A stretch of 64,000 bases of DNA from Vallitalea okinawensis (GTDB lineage Bacteria; Bacillota; Clostridia; Lachnospirales; PQDH01), in contig NZ_PQDH01000001.1 of NCBI RefSeq assembly GCF_002964605.1, positions 868,001 through 932,000 of the forward strand, in the 5' to 3' direction. Positions 43,839 to 52,410 of this stretch are shown here, piece after piece; the stretch's first letter is position 1; each line of letters opens with the position of its first letter. A model generated the notes under the pieces. That model searched no databases and was not told where the DNA came from. It saw only the letters and a list, made by a program, of their open reading frames with translations. The position numbers and the translations under genes are program-made.

Positions 43839-46076
43839 TTATGCATTCAACTGCTCAACTAACTGCTCTATCTGCTCTTCTGTCATACCACCAAACATTA
43901 ACATTGTTCTTAAGGTAAAGGATGAGGTCATTTCTTTGGCTCCTTCTGCATCGAATAGACCAGTGGATTCAAAGGCTTCTTTCATACCTGCTACAACTTG
44001 TTGTACAACAGTTGCTCCTATTGGATGTTCCATAAGATCATCTAGTGAAGAATTCATGGTATAAACTTTCTTTACTTTCACAGTGGATTCTACTTTGATT
44101 GTTGTACTTAAAGGTAACTCTACAGATGAAGTTCCTACGAGGATTTCAAAGTCTCCAGTTTCTACATGCCAGTCTTTGATAGCCACGTTATAATATGCAA
44201 AAGCTCGTTTTCCTAGAACAAAGGTCACCTCTTTTTCTTCACCTGGTGCTAATTCCACTTTTGCAAACTCTTTAAGTTCTTTGATTGGTCTTTTCAAAGT
44301 AGACTCTATATCCCTTACATAAAGCTGTATAACTTCTTTACCAGTTACTTTACCTGTATTCTCCACACTTACCTTTACAGTAACCTCGTCAGTATCTTTC
44401 ATTTCTTTTCTGTCTACTTGGATGCCTTTGAATTCAAAGTTTGTATAGCTTAAGCCATGACCAAATGGGAATAATGGCTTCATTTTCTTAGCATCATAAT
44501 AACGATAGCCTACGAATATGCCTTCATGATAAGTAACTTGATTAGCTTCTGTTGAGAAGAGTTCGCTTGGGTTATCTTCTAATTGCATTGGGAAGGTTTC
44601 AGCAAGTTTACCAGATGGATTTACTTTTCCATATAGAACGTCTACAACTGCACCGCCACTTGCTTGACCACCTAGATAACCTTCTAAGATAGCTTCAGTA
44701 CTGTTAATCCATGGCATTTCAATAGCTCCACCGTTAGATAATACTACAACTACTTTTTGATTAGCTTTATAAAGTTCTTCTATTAAATGTACTTGATTAT
44801 CGGGTATCCTTAAATGTTTTCTGTCGTAACCTTCTGATTCATAACGCTCAGGTAGACCTGCAAAGATCACCACTACATCATTTTCTTTGGCTAATTGAAT
44901 GGCATCAGATTCTAAATCCTTATTTATATCATCAGATAGTAACTCATATCCTTGACTATAGCTAACATCCCCCATATCCTTTATTTCATCCCAAGTATTG
45001 TGTAAAAATGTTGGGTTGATATGAGAACTTCCACCACCTTGATATCGTGGATTTTTTGCTAGCTCGCCAATGACTGCTACTTTTTGCTCTTTCTTTAATG
45101 GCAATAACTCTTGGTCGTTCTTTAAGAGCACCATGCATTCACCAGCTACTTGACGTGCAAAGGCATCATGTTCTTCTTTATTGAAAGTCATCTCTTTTGC
45201 ATTCTCAGTACCTTTTAGTGCTAATTCAATTACTCTTCGTACTACTTTATTTAAATCTTCTTCATCTAATCTTCCATCTTTAACGGCTTGAATAATCTTG
45301 GCATCATTACGACCACCATTGCCAGGCATTTCTAAGTCCATTCCTGCTTTGATACCTTCAATACGATTATTTTCAGCACCCCAATCGGATACCACTAAAC
45401 CTTCATATCCCCATTCATCTCTTAGGATTTCAGTTAACAAGTTACGATTGTCTGCACAGAACTCACCATTAAGCTGGTTATAGGCACACATCACAGTCCA
45501 AGGTTCTGCTTCTTTTATAGCCGTCTCAAAACTAGCTAAGTAGATTTCTCTTAAAGTTCTTTCATCCACAATTGTGTCAACGCACATTCTTTTGAACTCT
45601 TGATTATTAGCTGCAAAGTGTTTGATGGATGTACCAACGCCTTGACTTTGTACACCTAATATATGATGCTTTGCCATCTGTGAAGATAGGTAAGGATCTT
45701 CTGAGAAGTACTCAAAGTTTCTTCCGCATAGTGGAGAACGTTTTATGTTGACACCAGGTCCTAATAAAACGGCAACATCTTCTGTTTGTGTTTCTATTCC
45801 TAACGCAACACCGACTTCTTCGATCAACTCCCTATCCCATGAAGATGCTAGCCCCGCACCTGAAGGAAAGCATGTTGCTGGAACTGATTCATTAAAACCA
45901 AGATGATCCGCATCTCCTGCTTGCTTTCTTAATCCATGTGGACCATCTGTTACCATCACAGATGGAATACCTAATCGTTCTATAGGTTGTGTTGTCCAGA
46001 AATCTTGACCTGAACATAGGGAAGCTTTTTCTTCTAATGTTAATTCTGCAATGAGTTGTTCAATTCTTTCTTTCAT
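43839..46076 (-). CDS. Glycoside hydrolase family 3 beta-glucosidase
   Basis: The 745-residue cytoplasmic GH3 enzyme has the nucleophile D231 in LVVSDWGAENNRIEG, K152-H153-F in the active site, and a C-terminal alpha/beta sandwich followed by a fibronectin-III-like domain (LFPFGHGLSYTNFEFKGIQ onwards). No signal peptide is present, so it hydrolyses imported beta-glycosides. The last 30 residues, MTSSFTLRTMLMFGGMTEEQ and what follows, form a helical tail after the usual fold; the same tail survives as a pseudogene at 36282-36374. GGAGG precedes the ATG. It is paired with the GPH symporter. Confidence 0.95.
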   Translation of the reverse strand: MKERIEQLIAELTLEEKASLCSGQDFWTTQPIERLGIPSVMVTDGPHGLRKQAGDADHLGFNESVPATCFPSGAGLASSWDRELIEEVGVALGIETQTEDVAVLLGPGVNIKRSPLCGRNFEYFSEDPYLSSQMAKHHILGVQSQGVGTSIKHFAANNQEFKRMCVDTIVDERTLREIYLASFETAIKEAEPWTVMCAYNQLNGEFCADNRNLLTEILRDEWGYEGLVVSDWGAENNRIEGIKAGMDLEMPGNGGRNDAKIIQAVKDGRLDEEDLNKVVRRVIELALKGTENAKEMTFNKEEHDAFARQVAGECMVLLKNDQELLPLKKEQKVAVIGELAKNPRYQGGGSSHINPTFLHNTWDEIKDMGDVSYSQGYELLSDDINKDLESDAIQLAKENDVVVIFAGLPERYESEGYDRKHLRIPDNQVHLIEELYKANQKVVVVLSNGGAIEMPWINSTEAILEGYLGGQASGGAVVDVLYGKVNPSGKLAETFPMQLEDNPSELFSTEANQVTYHEGIFVGYRYYDAKKMKPLFPFGHGLSYTNFEFKGIQVDRKEMKDTDEVTVKVSVENTGKVTGKEVIQLYVRDIESTLKRPIKELKEFAKVELAPGEEKEVTFVLGKRAFAYYNVAIKDWHVETGDFEILVGTSSVELPLSTTIKVESTVKVKKVYTMNSSLDDLMEHPIGATVVQQVVAGMKEAFESTGLFDAEGAKEMTSSFTLRTMLMFGGMTEEQIEQLVEQLNA

Positions 46077-46100
46077 ATTCTCTATACCTCCATACCTCTA

Positions 46101-47429
46101 TTATGCATTCTTTACTTTCATTTCTTCAATCATTCTTCTTACATCAGATTCTTTTAGTTTATAGAATAACCCTACGATGATCACTGCTATTATAAGTCCA
46201 ACTGCAGGATATATGGTCATCATTTTCCACAAACCATCAAGGGCTCTTTCACTTTGTTGTACATTAGGAACATACCCGTAATAACCTAATAGTACTGTAC
46301 CAAAAAAGCCTGCAAAAGCTGTTCCTAGCTTTACTGAGAAAGTTTGCACTGAAAATGTAATACCTTCATTACGTCGTCCTGTAACATAGGCACCGTATTC
46401 TACACAATCAGCTGAGAATAGCCCCATCATAGTCCCTGGTATCATAAGACCAATACCTTTTATAGCGCTTAAGACTAAGAAGAGTGCAAAATTCTCGTAA
46501 CCAATGAAGTATTGGGCAACACAGGTAACAATGCCTAATATAACTGCTGTCATGTAGATATTTTTCTTACCAAATTTTCTAACTAAAGCTGGAAGAATTA
46601 CTGGTATAACAAGCATTGGGGACATACCTATAAAGCTTATAATCATAAATAATTCTAAACTACCTAAATTGTAAGTAGCAAAGTATATTCCTGCAACGCT
46701 TGAAGTATTCAAACTCCCCATTATAATAAAAGCTAAGTAAAATATCATTAAGTACTTATTGCTTGAAATTGCTTGAATCATACTTTTTAAGTTTACTGTC
46801 TCTTTACGTTCATAAACAATTCGTTCTCTAACTAAAAATCGAACAGGTAGCATAACAGCAAATGCTATAACCATTAACACAATCGTGGCTGTTGTCCATC
46901 CTAATGCTTCAATAATCGGTGCACCTAATGCAGCTGCTATAAGAGCTGCAATACCGGCTGCAAATCGACCTATGGAAATAAGACTAACACGTTCATCTAT
47001 ATTATCAGTCATAACTGTAGCAATTGCAAAGATTGGAACATCACTTATTGTATAGATCATGCCCCATAGTATATATGTGATATAGGCGTAAACCAAATTA
47101 GAAGTTGATCCCCCACCTACATTCCAAAAAACTGCTATAGTCGCTATAGGCATTAACACAATAACGGCATTAATCCATGGCTTAAACTTACCACTTTTAA
47201 AATTAGAGCGATCCACTATAGCTCCAAGAATAGGATCATTAACGGCATCCCATACTCTAGCAACTAAAAATAGTGTACCTACTGCCGCCGGTGCTAAGCC
47301 AACAATATCTGTATAAAACATGGTCAAATATTGTAATACGAATATAAATATGATGTTTTGCCCAACAAAAAATCCCCCATACGCCATACGTTCTGCTCTA
47401 CTTGTGAGAAACTTCTCTTTGATACTCAT
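46101..47429 (-). CDS. GPH-family (MFS) sugar:cation symporter
   Basis: The 442-residue protein has 12 membrane helices. WDAVNDPILGAIVDRSNFKSGKFKPWI is the glycoside-pentoside-hexuronide family signature loop. Such symporters carry melibiose, xylosides or glucuronides with Na+ or H+. The ATG at 47429 follows GGGAG at eight bases. It lies 24 bases upstream of the GH3 gene in the same operon, so it probably imports the beta-glycoside that GH3 cleaves. Confidence 0.94.
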   Translation of the reverse strand: MSIKEKFLTSRAERMAYGGFFVGQNIIFIFVLQYLTMFYTDIVGLAPAAVGTLFLVARVWDAVNDPILGAIVDRSNFKSGKFKPWINAVIVLMPIATIAVFWNVGGGSTSNLVYAYITYILWGMIYTISDVPIFAIATVMTDNIDERVSLISIGRFAAGIAALIAAALGAPIIEALGWTTATIVLMVIAFAVMLPVRFLVRERIVYERKETVNLKSMIQAISSNKYLMIFYLAFIIMGSLNTSSVAGIYFATYNLGSLELFMIISFIGMSPMLVIPVILPALVRKFGKKNIYMTAVILGIVTCVAQYFIGYENFALFLVLSAIKGIGLMIPGTMMGLFSADCVEYGAYVTGRRNEGITFSVQTFSVKLGTAFAGFFGTVLLGYYGYVPNVQQSERALDGLWKMMTIYPAVGLIIAVIIVGLFYKLKESDVRRMIEEMKVKNA

Positions 47430-47731
47430 CCCTACCACTCCCTGTATATAGTATATTGTTGTCCATCATGTACTCATCCAACTCGATCGAATTAGTTATA
47501 TTGTACAACTTTTTTGAATTAAGTTATATCATACTGTTTACTATTTTTTGTTCTATATTTTACTTTAAAGATTCCACATTAAAACATGTGAAAATCATGA
47601 GTGTCTGATGTGTAGTATTATATAAATTGTACTATAGCATTAAATAAGGAATTTTTTAAGCTATTATACTTAGTCCAATCTGTGCTATACTAATGACAAT
47701 AGATGAATTACATTCTTTAGGTGGTGATGGA
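47430..47731. promoter_or_regulatory. Divergent promoter region, symporter and AraC regulator
   Basis: No gene is seen. GAATTAGTTATAT (47489-47501) and GAATTAAGTTATAT (47516-47529) are imperfect direct repeats that could bind the AraC regulator. TATACT at 47686-47691 is a probable -10 for the regulator. Confidence 0.4.
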
Positions 47732-48535
47732 GTGTTTATAGGCAATATTAATTTAAAGGAAATACAAGAATCTTTTAATATGACTGATATCATGAAGGAA
47801 AGTAAACAACTCGAAAAGGATGATACTCTACTTGATTCTCATCACCCTTATGCTTTAGAGAAAAGATTGAACCTTGCATTAATAGAAGGTAATATTGAAG
47901 AAGTTGAAAAGATAGCACGTGAATACAGCAGCTATCCAACACCAGTGCTGTGTCAAGGTAATCCTGTTCGTTCAAAGAAGAATAACATGATTTGCAGCTG
48001 TGCTCTTATTACAAGGGTTGCCATGAAAGCTGGATTAGAAGAGAAATACGCTTATTACTTAAGTGATCTATACATCAATAAGATTGAATCACTTGAAGAT
48101 GAAGAAGCATTAAATTATTTAAATGCTGTTATGCTCATGGACTTCATGAGTCAAATTAAAAGTGGGATTGTTCATCGAAAGACACCTACATCTCCACTTA
48201 TAAAGAATACCCTTCATTACATTGATCAGCATCTATATGATGACTTATCATTAACTCAAGTTGCTGAGGATCTTGATGTTAATAGTAGTTATCTATCAAG
48301 AATTTTTAAACAAGAAGTTGGGATTCCTTTTTCAGAATACATTCATCAGAGTCGTATCAAGAAGGCTCAACATCTCCTCTTGCTAACGGAACTCTCTATT
48401 GTGGAAATCTCTAATAAGCTTGGTTATACAACTCAAAGTCACTTTACTAAGATATTTAAGAAGATTTGTGGTATGACACCTAAGCAATATAAACAAGAAC
48501 ATGTGAAACAACTTTCACAGGAGAAAGATGATTAA
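47732..48535 (+). CDS. AraC-family regulator
   Basis: The 267-residue protein has an N-terminal helical region (about 30-150, ALEKRLNLALIEGNIEEVEKIAREY) of the YSIRK-independent AraC sensor type and a C-terminal AraC DNA-binding domain (about 165-260, NSSYLSRIFKQEVGIPFSEY and KLGYTTQSHFTKIFKKICGMTPKQY). The start is uncertain. A GTG at 47732 follows AGGTGG at a good distance, while an ATG at 47693 lies within a few bases of the predicted -10 box and could not be in the message. It diverges from the symporter-GH3 operon and probably controls it. Confidence 0.85.
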   Translation: MFIGNINLKEIQESFNMTDIMKESKQLEKDDTLLDSHHPYALEKRLNLALIEGNIEEVEKIAREYSSYPTPVLCQGNPVRSKKNNMICSCALITRVAMKAGLEEKYAYYLSDLYINKIESLEDEEALNYLNAVMLMDFMSQIKSGIVHRKTPTSPLIKNTLHYIDQHLYDDLSLTQVAEDLDVNSSYLSRIFKQEVGIPFSEYIHQSRIKKAQHLLLLTELSIVEISNKLGYTTQSHFTKIFKKICGMTPKQYKQEHVKQLSQEKDD

Positions 48536-48541
48536 AGTGAA

Positions 48542-48570
48542 TTGACATCTCTTATCTTGAGATTTATAAT
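48542..48570 (+). promoter_or_regulatory. Consensus promoter of the type I antitoxin RNA
   Basis: TTGACA and TATAAT are separated by exactly 17 bases. This perfect sigma-A promoter reads toward the bidirectional hairpin and has no protein-coding frame behind it. Confidence 0.85.
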
Positions 48571-48576
48571 AAAAGT

Positions 48577-48661
48577 ATAAAGTGCCAACGATAAACGGTT
48601 GGTCCAATAGTGGTTATAATTTTTAACAACCGACTAATGGCAGTTAGCGGTTGTTATTTTT
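48577..48661 (+). ncRNA. Predicted antitoxin RNA of a type I toxin-antitoxin locus
   Basis: A roughly 85-base RNA would start about seven bases after the -10 box and end at the hairpin with T-run at 48625-48661. It has no open frame, converges on the small toxin gene, and overlaps its last codons and 3' untranslated region in antisense. This is the usual design of fst/TxpA/holin-like type I systems. RNA ends are estimated from promoter and terminator. Confidence 0.7.
48625..48661. terminator. Hairpin shared by toxin and antitoxin transcripts
   Basis: AACAACCGaCTAA pairs with TTAGCGGTTGTT with one bulged base. On the plus strand it is followed by ATTTTTA. On the minus strand the toxin reading frame ends inside the stem. 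Confidence 0.75.
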
Positions 48662-48718
48662 ATGTAGAATCTGTTCTATTAGTATTAATAGTATTACCAA
48701 TATAATCAAATACTCCAT
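48644..48718 (-). CDS. Holin-like type I toxin (24 aa)
   Basis: The frame starts MEYLIILVILLILIEQILHK and ends NNNR before TAA, a single hydrophobic helix with a basic, Asn-rich tail, as in putative holin-like toxins (Hol_Tox family) of Firmicutes. A GGGGGTG ribosome-binding site stands six bases before the ATG, and a promoter TTGTAC-17-TATAAT lies upstream. Overexpression of such peptides damages the membrane; the convergent RNA would silence it. Too short for gene callers, it fills a gap of about 350 bases between an AraC gene and a PEP-synthase-like gene. Confidence 0.78.
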   Translation of the reverse strand: MEYLIILVILLILIEQILHKNNNR

Positions 48719-48781
48719 AATATGCACCCCCTTTTTATAAGGGAGTGACCAACCGCTTACCGTTATGTTAGCACTCATCAA

Positions 48782-48810
48782 ATTATACTATACATATCCA
48801 TTGTGTACAA
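48782..48810 (-). promoter_or_regulatory. Promoter of the toxin gene
   Basis: TTGTAC-17-TATAAT on the minus strand. The message would begin near 48775, giving a leader of about 57 bases. Confidence 0.75.
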
Positions 48811-48887
48811 ATTATTAGTCATTATTATTTAAATCACTCAATAACAGAACTTCTTTTCCAAACCATCTATTATTAATTGAATGTACC

Positions 48888-51536
48888 TTAATCTTCAAGT
48901 ATTTTTATCAATCCTCTACCACCGTCTATTTCCACCAATTGACCATCTTTTAATATATCCATGACATGATCGATACCTGCTATACAGGGCTTACCGTATT
49001 CTCTTGCCACTAAGGCTCCATGTTGTAGTAAACCGCCTACTTCAAGTAATATGGCGGAAGCATTGATGAATAGTGGTGTCCATCCTGGATCTGTTGCTCT
49101 TGTTACCATGATTTCTCCTGGTAGTAAAGGTTTTTCATCGGGTGTCTTTAGAACTTTCACGCGACCTACAACTACTCCTGGTGAAATAGGCTGACCTACT
49201 AATTCCCCTTCTTTTGGTTCTACCTGTGGAAGTCTTAATATCTTACCTCTTGAATCGATTAATTTAGGGAATTCATTAACTTGCGCTAATAATCGGTAAT
49301 AAGGTTTCTTTTCATCAATTATTGCAGCTACATCTTCTTTACTCATATGGAATGCTTCATCTACCTCATGAAGTTTAAGCCAAAAGATATCTTCACTCTT
49401 ATTAATCTTTCCTTCATACAATAATTGCTTACTTTTACGCATAACTACTTGACGTACTGCATCGATTGATCGGATATACCAGTATTTTAGTTCTTCACGT
49501 TTACCACCTAAGGCTACCAAGTTTCTATAATGTTTCTTAAGCTTTTTGCGATCTCTAGCACCTAATTGTTCTAGAATCTCTACATAGGTCTTTTCTCTTA
49601 ATTCTTTAGCCTTATTATAGATTTCATATGGACTATCTTTTTGGTCTATAAAAGACATTCTTTTAATCTGTTCGAAGATACTTCTAGCATCTTCATAAGG
49701 TCTAGTTGTAGCAATGTCCAGTTCATTGGTTGTTCTTGAACCGTATAACTTAATATATTCATTCCACTTCTTTTCAAGTGTTTGCTCTAATTGATGATTG
49801 TCTAGCATCTTCTCAAACTCATGATATTCTAGGTTCTTTACTTGATCAAATTGGGAGATATCGTACATCATTAATCCCATGTCAATGGTGATATTATTAG
49901 GTAAGGATCTTTGTAATAAATGCATTTTCTCTTCATGATCTTGAAAGTTCTTTTTAAGGATTTTCTCAATTCTATTTCTAGCTATTTCAGCTGCAAATGT
50001 CATTGCCATCATTTTGTTCAATAGGACAAGGAATTCATTAAAGATTAAGGTTGGCGCATCCGATAGTTTCATTTCTTTATTCATAATGTCTTCAAGGTAA
50101 TTCTCAAAGTCATCTTCATAAGTTTGATACCATGCTTTATATTGGGCAGGGTCTTTCGCTGCCTTCATGATGTATTTAACCGTACCAATATTATTCTTAA
50201 TAGCACCCCATATAGTACCCTTCATGGCATCTGGCATCTTCTTAGGTATATACTCACTTATATCAAGGGCTCTGATCAGTTCAGCTGATCCTATATCAGA
50301 AAATCTTGCTCCTTTAATCACTTTTTCTTTACCTTGGAACTTAATCATGATGGAAAGATTAGCATACATCCTCCCCCCTAGCGTGCAAGCCATTCCAGAT
50401 TTAGCATTTGTAACATCCGCTTTACCAACCATGTTCTTAAACATAACTCTTTGGGTTTTATCAATGCAGTCACACCCCATAACGGATATAGGCGTGGTAA
50501 TACCTTGCTTGGTTAAGCTTCCATCGAGGTATAATAATTTTGGCTCTCCTGGTTCAGTTAACATTTCTTTTGGTAAAGGGATATAAGTGGTTATAGGTCT
50601 TGATTGCAGGATATAAAGCTCATTACCACTAAACGCCCACTCAATATCAACAGGAAAACCGTAGTAGTCTTCTATATCATTTATTAATTTCGTTATTCTT
50701 ATTGCTTTCTGATCATCTATGGAATACATCTCTTGGCTTCCTGCAATTATTTTTGTTCCTTCTTGTTCACTTAGAATAATAGCCTGTTCTTTTGATCCCA
50801 ATGTTTTTTCTATTATTTCTTCACGATACTTATCCACAATGAATTCATCAGGTGTGACTAATCCAGAAACAACACTTTCACCAAGACCGGTATTAGCATT
50901 AATCACTGCTTCATCATAACAGTTATTCAGTGGATTCAATGAAAATCCAACTCCTGATGAACTAGAATTGATTTGCTTTTGTATGATGACTGCTATTCTA
51001 AGGATGCTGGTATCAAATCCGTTTTGATGTTTGTAATGAAATACCCTTTCATCCATGCATGATATAAAAGCCTTTTTGATGCACTCATAGATGGTATCTT
51101 TTGTGGCACCAAGAAATGTCTCATAGCCACCTGCAAAAGAAGCTCCGCTTAAATCTTCCTCTGGTGATGATGATCTAACTGCATATCTGTCATCCATCCC
51201 TAGATCTTTTAATATTTCATCGATAACTTCCTTCTGCTCTTGGCTATACTCTAATGCCGTTGCGTATTCTTTTAATTCCACTGCCATTTCTTTAAAGGCT
51301 TTTGGATTATTGGCATTGCTCTGAAATGTCATTAGCTCAGTGATTTGTTCTAACCATTCCTCAAAAAACTTAACTGTTAAAACACTACCTCCTGGTACAT
51401 TAAATCCACCTTGAGTCATTCTTATTAACGACCTAGCTTTTCCACCTACTTCAGATATTTTCACATCTTCCTTCGTTTCAAAACTATAATATAACTTTGC
51501 ATTCTCCTGAGTAACAGAATTATAGTATATTGTCAT
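48888..51536 (-). CDS. PEP synthase / rifampin-phosphotransferase-like protein
   Basis: The 882-residue protein has an N-terminal PPDK/PEP-synthase ATP-grasp domain (about 30-320; VRSSSPEEDLSGASFAGGYETFLG, DIEWAFSGNELYILQSRPI), a large helical middle part, and a C-terminal phosphohistidine swivel domain with H839 in GGLLQHGALVAREYGKPCI. It lacks the PEP/pyruvate-binding barrel of true PEP synthase, so it resembles rifampin phosphotransferases, which use the same two domains around a drug-binding middle. Whether it modifies rifamycin is unknown. The start at 51536 is seven bases after GGGGAGG. A TetR gene diverges from it. Confidence 0.85.
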   Translation of the reverse strand: MTIYYNSVTQENAKLYYSFETKEDVKISEVGGKARSLIRMTQGGFNVPGGSVLTVKFFEEWLEQITELMTFQSNANNPKAFKEMAVELKEYATALEYSQEQKEVIDEILKDLGMDDRYAVRSSSPEEDLSGASFAGGYETFLGATKDTIYECIKKAFISCMDERVFHYKHQNGFDTSILRIAVIIQKQINSSSSGVGFSLNPLNNCYDEAVINANTGLGESVVSGLVTPDEFIVDKYREEIIEKTLGSKEQAIILSEQEGTKIIAGSQEMYSIDDQKAIRITKLINDIEDYYGFPVDIEWAFSGNELYILQSRPITTYIPLPKEMLTEPGEPKLLYLDGSLTKQGITTPISVMGCDCIDKTQRVMFKNMVGKADVTNAKSGMACTLGGRMYANLSIMIKFQGKEKVIKGARFSDIGSAELIRALDISEYIPKKMPDAMKGTIWGAIKNNIGTVKYIMKAAKDPAQYKAWYQTYEDDFENYLEDIMNKEMKLSDAPTLIFNEFLVLLNKMMAMTFAAEIARNRIEKILKKNFQDHEEKMHLLQRSLPNNITIDMGLMMYDISQFDQVKNLEYHEFEKMLDNHQLEQTLEKKWNEYIKLYGSRTTNELDIATTRPYEDARSIFEQIKRMSFIDQKDSPYEIYNKAKELREKTYVEILEQLGARDRKKLKKHYRNLVALGGKREELKYWYIRSIDAVRQVVMRKSKQLLYEGKINKSEDIFWLKLHEVDEAFHMSKEDVAAIIDEKKPYYRLLAQVNEFPKLIDSRGKILRLPQVEPKEGELVGQPISPGVVVGRVKVLKTPDEKPLLPGEIMVTRATDPGWTPLFINASAILLEVGGLLQHGALVAREYGKPCIAGIDHVMDILKDGQLVEIDGGRGLIKILED

Positions 51537-51562
51537 CATGTAGCCTCCCCTCATGAATAACT

Positions 51563-51586
51563 ACTCATAATTTGAGTATATGCTCA
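51563..51586. promoter_or_regulatory. TetR operator candidates in front of the PEP-synthase-like gene
   Basis: ACTCA-TAATT-TGAGT (51563-51577) is a perfect inverted repeat, and TGAG-TATATG-CTCA overlaps its right half (51573-51586). The same half-sites recur at 51666-51679. Confidence 0.55.
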
Positions 51587-51665
51587 TATTTTATTTTTGT
51601 CAACTGTTTCAGCAGAAATATCATATCTATATCTTTCTTGATTTTCTACTCCTATTATGATATTA

Positions 51666-51679
51666 TGAGTGCAAACTCA
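51666..51679. promoter_or_regulatory. TetR operator candidate near the tetR start
   Basis: TGAGT-GCAA-ACTCA is a perfect 5+5 inverted repeat 23 bases before the regulator's start codon. Confidence 0.55.
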
Positions 51680-51701
51680 AAATATGAGGAGCGAATCAAA
51701 A

Positions 51702-52328
51702 ATGTCCACTATAGACTCCAGAAAAGCTAAACGAATACAAAGAATTCAAGAAGAAATTTTAGAAGCTGCTGCTACTGTTATCAGCCAGAAGGGCTTTAAA
51801 AGTGCTACAACAAAAGAAATTGCTAAAGAAGCTGATATGGCAGAAGGCACTCTTTATAATTATTTTAAAAATAAGAATGAAATTTTAATGACCATCGTTG
51901 AAAGATATGTGAATAATAAACGAGATTTTAATGTTTCTACAGAAGTTGAATCTGTTCAAGAATTTATTCTCAACATGTATAAACAAAATGCTGATATTGA
52001 TCAAGAAGCTAAGGCTAGAGATCGAAAAATTATCAAGGCTCTTATTCCAGAACTGCTTACTGATAAGACATTAGGACCTATGTATTATGAGCGAATTGTA
52101 AAGCCATATCTTGAAACCCTCGAAGAAAAGTTAACGATTCTAAAGAGTAAGGGAATTGTTGAAGATTTTGATGTTAAAATACTTTCAAGATTACTTTATA
52201 CATCACTTATTGGATATGCTATTCTTGAGATCAATGGTGATCCAGAGGTTGCTGAAGCTACTAATGAATTTAAAAGTGCTTTTGCTCATACCTATGTTGA
52301 CGTGTTTGGTAGGGGGATGGGTAAGTGA
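51702..52328 (+). CDS. TetR/AcrR-family regulator
   Basis: The 208-residue protein has the TetR helix-turn-helix at about 15-60 (RIQRIQEEILEAAATVISQKGFKSATTKEIAKEADMAEGTLYNYFKNKNEIL) and a C-terminal ligand domain. The ATG at 51702 is ten bases after GAGGAG; a longer frame to 51669 would read through the operator-like palindrome. It diverges from the PEP-synthase-like gene and very likely represses it and itself through the TGAGT/ACTCA sites. The inducer is unknown; a drug is possible if the target is a rifamycin kinase. Confidence 0.92.
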   Translation: MSTIDSRKAKRIQRIQEEILEAAATVISQKGFKSATTKEIAKEADMAEGTLYNYFKNKNEILMTIVERYVNNKRDFNVSTEVESVQEFILNMYKQNADIDQEAKARDRKIIKALIPELLTDKTLGPMYYERIVKPYLETLEEKLTILKSKGIVEDFDVKILSRLLYTSLIGYAILEINGDPEVAEATNEFKSAFAHTYVDVFGRGMGK

Positions 52329-52410
52329 GGCACTCATTCTATAATATCGAGTTTTAATCTATGATATATTAAGACATAAAGATAATTAATATTAGGCGGT
52401 GTTTAATGTT

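Larger units (their letters stand above)
48581..48775. repeat. Imperfect inverted repeats flanking the toxin-antitoxin locus
   Basis: AGTGCCAACGATAAACGG-TTGGTC at 48581-48604 recurs in inverted form at 48747-48775 (AGTGCTAACATAACGG...GGTTGGTC). Both convergent transcripts would therefore begin with related sequences. Confidence 0.65.

Noticed and set aside
48581-48775. A transposon terminal inverted repeat around 48.6-48.8 kb
   Set aside because: There is no transposase and no target duplication visible; promoters, toxin peptide and shared hairpin explain the repeats better.
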